From the NCBI GenBank assembly GCA_034370385.1, contig JAXMKZ010000041.1, forward strand, positions 19,744-83,743: a stretch of DNA of 64,000 nucleotides, written 5' to 3'. A model generated the notes under the pieces. The model did no database searches. It worked only from the letters and a program-made list of their open reading frames with translations, and was not told the DNA's origin. The stretch is from Coriobacteriia bacterium (GTDB lineage Bacteria; Actinomycetota; Coriobacteriia; Anaerosomatales; PHET01). The position numbers and the translations under genes were made by a program. Below are positions 1 to 7,363 of this stretch, piece by piece (the first letter of the stretch is position 1; the number at the start of each line of letters is the position of its first letter).

Positions 1-310
1 GCTGCTCGGTGCGCTTCAGGGTCTTCACCTCGCCATCGTCCTTGATGATGATCTCCATCTCCGCGGTGCCGGGGTTCTTCACGATGGTGATGTCCTCGTC
101 GGACAGCAGATCCTGAAGGCCGAAGCTTGAGAGCGCGAAGATCATGAAGCCGACGCCGATGAGAATCGCCACGTCGAAGAGGTTGCCAGTGGACTCCATC
201 GGATCGCCCGCATCATCGGCGAAGCCGGACCGCGAACGCATGAACGAAGTCTCCTCGCCTGAGGAGAGGAAGCATGCCGAATCGGGGATGCGCCGCGGGT
301 CCTCGGTCAT
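1..310 (-). CDS. DUF2149-type, ExbD/TolR-like single-helix membrane protein (C-terminus cut by window edge)
   Basis: About 103 residues are visible; the 3' end lies outside the window. The ATG at 310 overlaps the stop of the upstream ExbB-like gene as ATGA, which fixes the start. After a polar N-terminus of about 40 residues comes NLFDVAILIGVGFMIFALSS, a single membrane helix with an Asp near its cytoplasmic end, then a segment reading DEDITIVKNPGTAEMEI. Inferred role: ExbD/TolR-like partner of the channel protein, with the Asp as candidate proton-binding residue. It is paralogous to the protein at 8128-8481, with a longer N-terminus (about 23 residues before a second in-frame ATG at 241 that also has a GAGGAG upstream). 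The DUF2149 name is from memory of the family; the ExbD analogy is inference. Confidence 0.7.
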   Translation of the reverse strand, partial: MTEDPRRIPDSACFLSSGEETSFMRSRSGFADDAGDPMESTGNLFDVAILIGVGFMIFALSSFGLQDLLSDEDITIVKNPGTAEMEIIIKDDGEVKTLKRTEQ

Positions 311-954
311 CGCCGCGCTCCCACGTGCTCGAGGACGTACTCAAGGTCCGCAAGATCCTGCGCGTACATCCGCTCGCGGGCAAGCGCCGTAAGGTACCCG
401 ATTGCGCCGATGAGCAGGCCTACGACCGTCGTCGAGAACGCGACGACCAGGTTTGCGGACAGCGTCTCGGTGTCACCCTTGGCGAGGGCCACGAGGGCGG
501 GGCTGATGGGGATGAGTGTTCCCATCAGGCCGAGTATCGGACCCAGACGGATGAATATGCGCGTCTTGTCGAGTCGCCGGATCGCGGTGCGTTCGGCGTC
601 GCCCAGGATCTTCAAGGTTCGAATCCGTGAGAGGCCCTGCGCGATGAGCGAGCGAGCGGCCGGGCCAACGACGGGGCCGTAGTCGAAATGCCGCAGCGCG
701 TCAGCGGCCTTCTTCGGGTCGCTTGTGGCGCCAGCCTCGGCGAGTTCACCGGCGGCTCCCTCCACATCGAGCAGCCTGCGGGCGCGGCGGCGGCTGATCG
801 CCTCTACCGTCAGCACTCCCGTGTGAAACGCCACGTACAGCAGCGCCAGCACCTCGAAGAAGAGCACTGGGTACAACAGCGCGGAGGCCACGGAGTAGAT
901 GATGTCTTGTGGTTGCGCGAGGTAGTGCCCGACGCGCCCGAACATGTCACCCAT
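307..954 (-). CDS. MotA/TolQ/ExbB-family proton channel protein
   Basis: 215 residues. Three hydrophobic segments lie at about 17-45, 134-156 and 167-190, with a soluble helical stretch between the first two, as in ExbB/TolQ. The last two carry the family core: LGPILGLMGTLIPISPALVAL, and STTVVGLLIGAIGYL with the Thr pair typical of ExbB. Such proteins form pentameric inner-membrane channels that use proton flow with an ExbD/MotB-type partner. Here the partner is the overlapping downstream gene, and the upstream gene (8-base overlap) encodes a membrane-anchored beta-propeller, so the three are translationally coupled. A close paralogue lies at 8483-9127. Confidence 0.88.
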   Translation of the reverse strand: MGDMFGRVGHYLAQPQDIIYSVASALLYPVLFFEVLALLYVAFHTGVLTVEAISRRRARRLLDVEGAAGELAEAGATSDPKKAADALRHFDYGPVVGPAARSLIAQGLSRIRTLKILGDAERTAIRRLDKTRIFIRLGPILGLMGTLIPISPALVALAKGDTETLSANLVVAFSTTVVGLLIGAIGYLTALARERMYAQDLADLEYVLEHVGARR

Positions 955-2731
955 TGAGACTCCCTAGAACGATACGTCGAATCGGACGAGTTGCGGCTTC
1001 GAATGCCGTTCGCGTGATCGGCGAAGAGACACCCATGCCGTAGGCGAACGACAGGATGAGTGCGGCGGCAATGAGGCCCGCAGGATCGACGAGCGCCCCG
1101 CCACCTCCTCCTGTCGGCTCCTTGCTGAGGGTCTTCTCATCCAGCACGTAGCCTGAGAGCAGGTCGTTCGCCTCAGCCTCGGTGACGTTGACAGCCACCA
1201 CCTCGGCGCTCTTCGGTGCTCCGTCACCGATCGAGATGCCGCCGATCCCGGTACCTGCGCCGGTTCCGGTCCCCAGTGCCACGCCGCCAGTGCCGCCGGT
1301 CGAGGATCCCCCTGGGGTCCCGCTGGTTGTGGCGCTAGGAGTCGTGTCCCCGGAGCCGCTTCCGGGCTTTGGCTTAGGCTTCGGCCGATAGACCGGTGGT
1401 TCCGCGAGATAGAACGCCGCATTGAGCTTCTTAATCACAGGTGAGATGCCAAGATCTTCAGTCGAGAGGTCGACGCGCATTCGCATGAAGCCCGCGGGCC
1501 TAGAGTCCTCGATGTAGAAGTCGTCTCCGCTGCCGGCTCGCTGCCATTCGCCACCATTGAGCGAGTAGTAGACGCGGGCGGCCGTTCCGTTCGGCAGGTC
1601 GATGGAGGGCAGAATCTCGGTGACCCACTTGTTGACGCCGGGGACGCCCAGATCGAGGTCCCCGGTCTCGTAGGTGCCGCTTGGGACGTAGCCCGTCTCC
1701 GTGATCTGACCGCTGTTCGCATCGGCCATGAGTACGCCCTCCGCGGTTGGCCAGATGCCGCCGTCGGCTCTCACGGATTCGGGGGAGCCGTTCATGCCGC
1801 TGCCGTACACGTCGAGCACGTTGCCATGCGCGGCGACCCGAAGGACGCGTCCGTTGCCGGAGTCTGCGATGAGGGTCGAACCGTCATCCAGTCGTTCCGC
1901 CGCTGTCGGCGAGTCCAGATGCGAGGAGCCGGAGCCCTTCTGACCGTCGACCCCGAACTGCCAAGCGACTGCGCCTCCACCGGAGCCGACGGCGAGCACC
2001 CGGTGTCGCGCCTCGTCGACGATCAGCGTCTCGCCGTTGGCGAGACGTGCGGCGGAGCGTGGCTGCTGGGCAACCCCCGAGGACCAGACGGGAGTCTTCG
2101 CACGCGAGACCTGTACGACGCGGCCGGTGCCCGCGTCCGAAATCAGGATGTCGTTTGTGCCTGGCACCGGGCGTGCGGACTGGGGCGCGCGAAGAGAGGG
2201 GTCGTCGGAAGAGCTGTAGCTCCAGACGACCTGCTTGTCACGACCGACTTCGAGCACCTGACGGCCTGCGGAATCCGCGATCACCACGGTGCCGCTGACG
2301 CCGGGGAACGCGCTGACGGGACCCTTGAGCGAGGACTCATCTTCATCGCTGAAGCTCCAGGTGATGCGCCCGGATGCGTCCAGCTCGACGACGCGTCGCC
2401 CGGCCTCGTCGGCAATCAACGTGGCTCCTGAAGCGAGCCGGACGACGGAACGCGGTGTCGCGCCGCCACCCAAGGTGTGGGACCAGATCTCACGCCGAGT
2501 GAGGCTGAGCGTGCGAGCGCCCCCGACCCGGGCCTCAGTGAGGTCGGTCCACGTGCCACTGAAACGTGGGTTCGGGTTGTAGAAGGTGTAGTTGCGAGGC
2601 CCTGCGGCCACCGCGGATGCCGACGTCGGTGCTCCAAGCGACGGAGCGACAATCAGCGCGCAGAGAACCACCCACATCGCCGTCGTGCAGAGATGGGCTC
2701 GGGAGGGTAGTATGTTGTTACCCTTAGTCAT
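947..2731 (-). CDS. Secreted NHL/PQQ-like beta-propeller with C-terminal membrane anchor
   Basis: 594 residues. A signal peptide/helix lies at about 17-40. Then come about six propeller repeats with a pattern like SAxRLxxGxTLIxDxxxxRVxEV followed by a Trp-Ser/Gln strand (residues about 95-350), a beta domain containing DLGVPGVNKWV and YSLNGGEWQRAG (about 355-450), a Pro/Gly/Ser/Thr-rich linker (about 450-510), and a C-terminal hydrophobic helix (VDPAGLIAAALILSFAYGMG) with a short tail. Same architecture as the 9124-10971 protein. First gene of the propeller-ExbB-ExbD unit. Ligand or substrate is unknown. No strong Shine-Dalgarno precedes this ATG; a later ATG near 2677 (before WVVLCALIVAP) is an alternative start. 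Confidence 0.8.
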   Translation of the reverse strand: MTKGNNILPSRAHLCTTAMWVVLCALIVAPSLGAPTSASAVAAGPRNYTFYNPNPRFSGTWTDLTEARVGGARTLSLTRREIWSHTLGGGATPRSVVRLASGATLIADEAGRRVVELDASGRITWSFSDEDESSLKGPVSAFPGVSGTVVIADSAGRQVLEVGRDKQVVWSYSSSDDPSLRAPQSARPVPGTNDILISDAGTGRVVQVSRAKTPVWSSGVAQQPRSAARLANGETLIVDEARHRVLAVGSGGGAVAWQFGVDGQKGSGSSHLDSPTAAERLDDGSTLIADSGNGRVLRVAAHGNVLDVYGSGMNGSPESVRADGGIWPTAEGVLMADANSGQITETGYVPSGTYETGDLDLGVPGVNKWVTEILPSIDLPNGTAARVYYSLNGGEWQRAGSGDDFYIEDSRPAGFMRMRVDLSTEDLGISPVIKKLNAAFYLAEPPVYRPKPKPKPGSGSGDTTPSATTSGTPGGSSTGGTGGVALGTGTGAGTGIGGISIGDGAPKSAEVVAVNVTEAEANDLLSGYVLDEKTLSKEPTGGGGGALVDPAGLIAAALILSFAYGMGVSSPITRTAFEAATRPIRRIVLGSLNG

Positions 2732-2739
2732 GACTTAGG
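2722..2739. promoter_or_regulatory. Near-palindrome over the start codon of the propeller gene
   Basis: CCTTAGTCATGACTTAGG reads as two 9-base arms with one mismatched position per arm. It spans the ATG at 2731 in the short gap between the minus-strand propeller gene and the divergent lipoprotein gene. Could be a repressor operator; could be chance. No other copy was noticed. Confidence 0.25.
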
Positions 2740-2800
2740 ATGATACCTCGCTCGCGCGCAATGCGGGCGTTCGTGTTCACCGGCAGGGAGTCGAACAGTC

Positions 2801-3382
2801 GTGCGACCCGCATTTCACAAGTCTCCCCTCCGCACCGCATTCGCGGTGCTGTCCGTCATCGCCCTCGTGTGCGCGCTTGCGCTTGCCGGGTGCCAGGACA
2901 TCGATCAGCCCAATGTCGTCGAGGTCGACGGCGAGGTCGGTGCGAAGGCGGTCGAAGCGACGCTGAGTGCGCAGTCCGCCCCCGTCGGACCGTGGCCTGA
3001 GAAGGTCGGCTCGTTCGCGGTCAACTACGGCAAAGGCGCGTGGTGGCCGAAGGAGTTGCCGGAAGGCTACCGGGTCGAATCCGTCGACGTCGTCGAGTTC
3101 GAGCCGAAGTCGGGTCTCGTCTGCGACGCGCTCTTCTCCAATGGCGACGATGACGCCGTCACCTTCACTCAGGGTAGCGCGGTCATGCGTGACTACGAGG
3201 TGGTCTCAGTGGGTCGCGTCGCGTGGGGCACAGAGCAGGCCGACGTCGCGCATCAGGATCCCTCAGACACCACCACCCCGAAGATGATCGTGTTTGTTGA
3301 CGAGGGCACGCTCTGTGAGCTCTCGGGAACGGACTTCGGAGCGCTCGAGGCGATGGCCGCGAGCATGGTGCCGGTGAAGTAG
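2801..3382 (+). CDS. Lipoprotein of unknown function
   Basis: 193 residues starting with GTG, preceded by GGGAG about ten bases upstream. N-terminal Lys/Arg, hydrophobic stretch and lipobox LAGC give a lipid-anchored exported protein with the modified Cys near residue 30. The mature part has two short Cys-containing stretches (LVCDALF and GTLCELSG) and a predicted mixed alpha/beta fold; no recognised domain. It precedes the tungstate-transport genes but is separated from them by a hairpin and a structured leader, so it is probably a separate transcript. Divergent from the first propeller gene. Confidence 0.75.
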   Translation: MRPAFHKSPLRTAFAVLSVIALVCALALAGCQDIDQPNVVEVDGEVGAKAVEATLSAQSAPVGPWPEKVGSFAVNYGKGAWWPKELPEGYRVESVDVVEFEPKSGLVCDALFSNGDDDAVTFTQGSAVMRDYEVVSVGRVAWGTEQADVAHQDPSDTTTPKMIVFVDEGTLCELSGTDFGALEAMAASMVPVK

Positions 3383-3397
3383 TAGCAGTGGCAACAC

Positions 3398-3419
3398 GAC
3401 AGGCGCCGCAGCGCCTGTC
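3398..3419 (+). terminator. Hairpin after the lipoprotein gene
   Basis: GACAGGCGC (3398-3406) and GCGCCTGTC (3411-3419) form a perfect 9-bp stem with a CGCA loop, 16 bases after the lipoprotein stop. There is no T-run downstream, so termination strength is uncertain. Confidence 0.5.
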
Positions 3420-3423
3420 TGAT

Positions 3424-3511
3424 GACTCCGATCCCGGCGAGCCTACCGCGGCAGGCGCTCGCAACGGCTCCCGGGACGACAGGGTCGGGCAGGGAAACCC
3501 TCCGACCTCCC
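3424..3511 (+). ncRNA. Structured leader of tupA, possible Moco/Tuco-type riboswitch
   Basis: The 5' leader of tupA folds on paper into consecutive helices. TCCCGG (3432-3437) pairs with CCGGGA (3471-3476) and encloses a CGAGC/GCTCG arm (3438-3461). GGTCGG (3483-3488) pairs with CCGACC (3502-3507) around AGGG-AAA-CCCT (3491-3501). The tupA Shine-Dalgarno AAAGGAG follows directly. Known: Moco-family riboswitches sit upstream of molybdate/tungstate transport and cofactor genes. The assignment rests on position and structure; I could not match the consensus residue by residue. Confidence 0.4.
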
Positions 3512-3530
3512 ACTATGGAAAGGAGCACGC

Positions 3531-4757
3531 ATGCGCCAGGGAATGGGTACCAGATTCAGCACCAGGGTGGTGGCGGCCTTCGTCTTCGCGATCATGGTCG
3601 CCGCGCTCGTGGCGCCGGCAGTCGCAGGGGCGGCTGTGCCGGCACCGACGATCGCGCTGAGCACTTCGCTTCAGGCGACGGCGAAACCTGTGACGATCAG
3701 CGGCTCGATGGGCAAGGCCTACAGGGGCAAGACCGTAACCGTCCAGGTCAGGAAGCCGGGACGCGCGTACTGGTCTTCGGCGACGTCCAAGGACACTACG
3801 CTCAGCTCATTGGGTCGCTACAGTATCCGCTATACGCCGAAGCTGGCCGGCAAGTTCTATTTCCGCGTTCGTTACAACGCCACGCCGCCCAAGTACTCGC
3901 GAACCGTGTCGATGACGGTCAAGAAGGGTCCGAGCACGAAGACCGAGGTCTTCTTGTCCTCGACGACCTCGACGCGGGACTCCGGCCTGTTCGAGGCCTT
4001 GAAGCCGATGTTCCTGAACGACTGCCCCGAGTACACGATCAAAGCGCAGTTCGTCGGCACGGGCGCGGCAATCGCTCTGGGTGGCACGGGTGACGCGGAC
4101 GTTCTGCTCACCCACAGCCCTTCGCAAGAGGTCGCATTCATGAATGGCCTCGTTGACGGCAAGGCGTCGGCATATCGCGGCAAGTCCCGCTATAAGGTCA
4201 TGTACAACGACTACGTTCTCGTCGGCCCGACGGCGAACCCCGCGGCCTGCGAGACGAGTGAGACCGCCACTTCGGCGTTCGGCAAGATCGCAGGCACCTC
4301 CTCGACCTTCTGGTCCCGCAACGACAAGTCGGGCACCAACACAAAGGAGAAGGAAATCTGGGCGCTGATCGACAGCCCGCAGATCGATGCGGCCGCTTCG
4401 ACGACCGCCACTACGGTGTTCATGCCGTGGTACAAGGCGTCGGGCACCATGGGCATGGCCCAGGCGCTCGCTGCATCCAACGACGGCGCTAGTGGCGGGT
4501 ACACCCTGTCGGACCGCGGCACGTGGCTCAACGCCAAGGCACTCGGCCTGACCAAAAACCTCAAGATCGTCAACGAGGGTGACGCCAACTACTTCAACCA
4601 GTACAGCGTCATCGAGGTCGGCGGCGCTCGCAACTGGGAGGGTGCGCAGGACTTCAGCCAGTGGATCCGCACGCCCAAGGCCCAAGAGATCATCCGGACC
4701 TACGGTGTCTCCACGTACGGCCAGGCCCTCTTCATCCCGAATCAGGGTTCCTGGTAG
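3531..4757 (+). CDS. tupA: Tungstate-binding protein TupA with extra N-terminal Ig-like domain
   Basis: 408 residues. AAAGGAG lies six bases before the ATG. Signal peptide about 1-34 (cleavage near AGAA). Residues about 38-130 form a beta-sandwich domain (VTVQVRKPGRAYW, GRYSIRYTPKLAGKFYFRVR) like the C-terminal domain of the 39936 protein. Residues about 135-408 are the TupA-type binding protein: SSTTSTRDSGLFEALKPMF, then VGTGAAIALGGTGDADVLLTHSP. TupA proteins bind WO4(2-) outside the membrane and deliver it to TupB. Typical TupA is about 270 residues, so the added domain is unusual; it may attach or space the protein in the cell wall. No lipobox Cys was seen, so anchoring may depend on that domain. 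Confidence 0.88.
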   Translation: MRQGMGTRFSTRVVAAFVFAIMVAALVAPAVAGAAVPAPTIALSTSLQATAKPVTISGSMGKAYRGKTVTVQVRKPGRAYWSSATSKDTTLSSLGRYSIRYTPKLAGKFYFRVRYNATPPKYSRTVSMTVKKGPSTKTEVFLSSTTSTRDSGLFEALKPMFLNDCPEYTIKAQFVGTGAAIALGGTGDADVLLTHSPSQEVAFMNGLVDGKASAYRGKSRYKVMYNDYVLVGPTANPAACETSETATSAFGKIAGTSSTFWSRNDKSGTNTKEKEIWALIDSPQIDAAASTTATTVFMPWYKASGTMGMAQALAASNDGASGGYTLSDRGTWLNAKALGLTKNLKIVNEGDANYFNQYSVIEVGGARNWEGAQDFSQWIRTPKAQEIIRTYGVSTYGQALFIPNQGSW

Positions 4758-4778
4758 TCGCACGCGTCTTCACGGTAC

Positions 4779-4815
4779 GATTCCCCCGGCCGCTGCGGCA
4801 ACGGCCGGGGGAATC
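4779..4815 (+). terminator. Strong hairpin between tupA and tupB
   Basis: GATTCCCCCGGCCG (4779-4792) and CGGCCGGGGGAATC (4802-4815) are a perfect 14-bp inverted repeat with a 9-base loop. There is no T-run. In binding-protein-dependent transporters such a hairpin commonly protects the upstream message or partly blocks readthrough, giving more binding protein than permease. Confidence 0.65.
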
Positions 4816-4842
4816 TGACCCGCCCAAGCGATCGGAAGACGC

Positions 4843-5547
4843 ATGAACGTGTACGCAACGGCGATCGCCGATGCTTTCTCGCTACTGACCAACGGCAACC
4901 AGACCGTGTGGGAGGTCATTCGCCTCTCGCTGATCGTTTCGGGCTCCGCTGTGGCGCTCGCGGCGCTGATTGGCATCCCTTTGGGATACGCGCTGGGCAT
5001 GAGTCGGCATGCGGGTCGGGGAATCATCGTGCTTCTGGTGAACACCGCCATGGGGTTCCCGCCGGTCGTGATCGGCCTGTTCGTCTACATCGCACTCTCG
5101 CGATCGGGCCCTCTGGGCCCCTTGAATCTCCTGTTCACCCCGCTGGGCATGATCATCGCCCAGGTCATTCTCGCCACACCCCTGATCCTGGGGGTCACGG
5201 CGGCGGCCGTTTCCGGTGTCTCGCGAGACCTGCGTTTGCAGCTGCGGGCGCTCGGAGCGTCCCGCCTCCAGGAGGGTGCCGCCATCCTCCGTGAGGCACG
5301 CGGAGGCGTGATGGTCTCGATCGTGGCCGGCTTCGGCGCCATCATCTCGGAGGTCGGCGCCGTCTCGATCGTCGGCGGAGGCATCGAGGGGTACACCGAC
5401 GTCATGACAACGGCGATCATGGCGAACGTGCGCCGGGGCGAGAACTCTCAGGCGATGGCCTGGGCCATGGTGCTCATGGGTATCGCGCTCATGGTCAACA
5501 TAGTGCTTACGAGCGTACAGAGCACGAGCACGAAGCACGGAGCATGA
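4843..5547 (+). CDS. tupB: Tungstate ABC transporter permease TupB
   Basis: 234 residues with about five or six membrane helices. The cytoplasmic loop has the permease motif around ALGASRLQEGAAILREARGG, which contacts the ATPase. The family strip MGFPPVVIGLFVYIALSRSGPLG is typical of TupB/ModB-like permeases for tungstate. It pairs with TupA upstream (across a hairpin) and overlaps TupC by four bases. Moves tungstate across the membrane. GGAAGA precedes the ATG. Confidence 0.9.
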   Translation: MNVYATAIADAFSLLTNGNQTVWEVIRLSLIVSGSAVALAALIGIPLGYALGMSRHAGRGIIVLLVNTAMGFPPVVIGLFVYIALSRSGPLGPLNLLFTPLGMIIAQVILATPLILGVTAAAVSGVSRDLRLQLRALGASRLQEGAAILREARGGVMVSIVAGFGAIISEVGAVSIVGGGIEGYTDVMTTAIMANVRRGENSQAMAWAMVLMGIALMVNIVLTSVQSTSTKHGA

Positions 5548-6653
5548 CGATGGGTGCCGATCACGTTCGTTCCGCGACCGCGGTTTCGGCGCGCGGACTC
5601 ACCGTCACGTACGCGGGCCGCACCGTCCTCGATGTCGACCACATCGAACTCGCTCCCTCTGAAACCTACGTGCTGCTGGGTTCGTCGGGCGCGGGCAAGT
5701 CGACTCTTCTTCGAGTTCTCGGACTGCTCGAGGAGCCAACCAGCGGTCAGGTCCTCTATGGCGGCGAGCAAGTGGCCAGGGCCGATCTGGCCGCACGTCG
5801 CCGCATCGCCGCGGTCTTTCAGAAGCCGCACCTGCTCAGGGGCACGGTGGGCGACAACGTTGCGTATGGGCTCAAGCTTCGCGGCGTGCCGCGTACGGAA
5901 CGCGCGGAGCGCGTGGCGGCGTCGCTTGAGACCGTCGGACTGGGAGGCTGGGAGAAGCGGCCTGCGCTGACGTTGTCCGGCGGGGAAGCACAGCGAGTCG
6001 CCCTGGCCCGCGCGATCGTGCTGCGACCCAATCTACTGCTGCTGGACGAGCCGCTGTCGTACCTGGACCCGGTACTCAAGCGCGACCTCACCGACCAGTT
6101 CGCGGCAATCCTGTCGTCCGAGGACGTCACGGCGCTGTATGTCACGCACGATCAGGACGAGGCTGCCGTTGTTGCGGACCGGATCGGTGTCATGCGTGAC
6201 GGCCGCATCGTCGCCGAGGGGGCGCCCGATGAGGTGCTCGCACTTCCCTGCGATGACTGGGTGGCGGCTTTCGTCGGCACGGAGCCGCCGGTGGTCGGTC
6301 GGGTCACGACGTACGCCAACGGAGTTGCGACGCTCACGTGTGGAAGCGGTGAAGTCTTTGCGGTCACGGATCTCCTTACCGATACCGAGGTCGTGTTCGG
6401 CGTGCGCCCCGAGGACGTCATGCTGTTCGAAGACGGCGTCGAGATCCCGCTCAGCTCAGCCCGCAATCAGCTCGCTTGCACCGTCGTGCGCGTCATCCCT
6501 CAGGGGGCGGCGGTTCGCGTCGTGCTCGACGCGGGCTGCTTCCGCCTCGCCTCGAGCATCAGCCACGGGTCTGCGAAGGCCTTGGGCGTAGAGCCCGGCG
6601 CCCGACTCACGGCCGTATTCAAGGCGACCGCGGTGCGCGTTGCGACCCGGTAG
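5544..6653 (+). CDS. tupC: Tungstate ABC transporter ATPase TupC
   Basis: 369 residues. Walker A GSSGAGKST (about 49-57), Q-loop in AVFQKPH, signature LSGGEAQRVALARA, Walker B LLLLDEPLSYLD and H-switch VTHDQDEA are all present. After the ATPase core (about 240 residues) is a C-terminal extension resembling a TOBE/Mop-like metal-oxoanion sensing domain (VFGVRPEDVMLFEDG to the end). Powers TupB. Starts inside the tupB stop (ATGA). An ATG two codons later is an equally possible start. Converges with the NifQ-like gene. Confidence 0.9.
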   Translation: MTMGADHVRSATAVSARGLTVTYAGRTVLDVDHIELAPSETYVLLGSSGAGKSTLLRVLGLLEEPTSGQVLYGGEQVARADLAARRRIAAVFQKPHLLRGTVGDNVAYGLKLRGVPRTERAERVAASLETVGLGGWEKRPALTLSGGEAQRVALARAIVLRPNLLLLDEPLSYLDPVLKRDLTDQFAAILSSEDVTALYVTHDQDEAAVVADRIGVMRDGRIVAEGAPDEVLALPCDDWVAAFVGTEPPVVGRVTTYANGVATLTCGSGEVFAVTDLLTDTEVVFGVRPEDVMLFEDGVEIPLSSARNQLACTVVRVIPQGAAVRVVLDAGCFRLASSISHGSAKALGVEPGARLTAVFKATAVRVATR

Positions 6654-6661
6654 ACCGAGCC

Positions 6662-7018
6662 TCACTCTTCGCTTCCGAAGCACTCCTCGTAGCCGTCACA
6701 CCCGGTGCAGCTTGGGTTGCGTCAAGTGCTGAACCCGCTCCAACCGCACAGCCGTTTGTAGAGGAACTTCTTCCAGCGCATGTCCTTGGTGTTGGCCTCG
6801 TAGAGGGTCGGGAAGCTCTCGCGCATCATCGCTCGAAGCTCGTCCCGACCGGAGAGGCCCATCGAACGCCACAGGTGCCCGGGCTGCAGCGCCGAGCGCG
6901 CTATCCAGTCGGCGCGGTCTCGCGTGTCTGGGTCATCTCCTGCGTCAGCCATGAGCAGCAAGACGAGTTGTTCGTACTCGTCTTGCCTTTGCGGGGGAAT
7001 GGGGTGTCGGTCAGCCAT
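6662..7018 (-). CDS. NifQ-like molybdenum-donor protein with in-frame TGA, candidate selenoprotein
   Basis: 98 codons run from the ATG at 7018 to a TGA at 6724-6722, and the same frame stays open for 19 more codons to TGA at 6664-6662. The body matches NifQ: LWRSMGLSGRDELRAMM, then NTKDMRWKKFLYKRLC. NifQ ends with C-x4-C-x2-C-x5-C-F, whose Cys bind an Fe-S/Mo-Fe-S cluster that hands Mo to cofactor assembly. Here the sequence is [TGA]-RNPS-C-TG-C-DGYEE-C-FG, so the TGA takes exactly the first Cys position. Either it encodes selenocysteine, with a possible SECIS hairpin directly downstream, or it is a nonsense mutation. At 118 residues it is shorter than typical NifQ at its N-terminus. It lies last after mop, facing tupC. 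No clear Shine-Dalgarno precedes the ATG. Confidence 0.8.
6691..6712 (-). promoter_or_regulatory. Possible bacterial SECIS hairpin after the in-frame TGA
   Basis: Counting from the U of UGA, nucleotides 17-20 (GCAC) pair with 24-27 (GUGU) around loop CGG (21-23), and AGC (13-15) pairs with GCU (32-34), with a bulged U and an internal GACG. Bacterial SECIS elements sit just 3' of the UGA with a short apical stem and a G-containing loop at about this distance. The stem is weak and was drawn by eye. Confidence 0.35.
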
Positions 7019-7030
7019 CGAGGGATGTAA

Positions 7031-7068
7031 CAGCGACCGGCCTCGTTGGCTTGCGTGGCCGGTCGCTG
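7031..7068 (-). terminator. Hairpin between mop and the NifQ-like gene
   Basis: CAGCGACCGGCC (7031-7042) and GGCCGGTCGCTG (7057-7068) form a perfect 12-bp stem with a 14-base loop. It lies in the 67-base gap after mop and ends 12 bases before the NifQ-like ATG. No T-run follows on the minus strand, so it may be a partial terminator or processing site. Confidence 0.55.
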
Positions 7069-7085
7069 CTTGGGTGCGAGTCGGG

Positions 7086-7292
7086 TTAGTCGACGCCGAG
7101 GATGACGTGGTCGGCCTTGATGATGGCCACGGCCTCGCTGCCGACGGTGAGGCCCAGATCCCTGACCGCATCCATCGTGACCACGGCTGTGATCCGCTGC
7201 CCTGTCACGTCTAGAACGACCTGTGCTTCGACGGCGCCTTCCTTGATCTCTGAAACGACACCGCGAATCTGGTTACGAGCTGAAAGCTTCAT
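7086..7292 (-). CDS. mop: Molbindin-type molybdate/tungstate-binding protein (single Mop domain)
   Basis: 68 residues, one complete Mop/TOBE domain: MKLSARNQIRGVVSEIKEG at the start, GQRITAVVTMDAVRDLGL in the middle and VIKADHVILG-type ending. Molbindins assemble into hexamers that store molybdate or tungstate in the cytoplasm. The start is set by AAGGAG seven bases before the ATG at 7292; a longer upstream reading has no ribosome site. It sits between the TiaS-like gene and the NifQ-like gene, opposite the tungstate transporter, consistent with a role in W/Mo homeostasis. Confidence 0.9.
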   Translation of the reverse strand: MKLSARNQIRGVVSEIKEGAVEAQVVLDVTGQRITAVVTMDAVRDLGLTVGSEAVAIIKADHVILGVD

Positions 7293-7363
7293 AGCCAACT
7301 CCTTCCGAGGTGAACCTTGCAAGGGGTTTATGCCCATTTCAGGCCTGTCGCCTGCGCGGTGGA

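Noticed and set aside
3807..4763. 318-codon minus-strand frame
   Set aside because: Antisense to tupA; no motifs, Arg-rich shadow.
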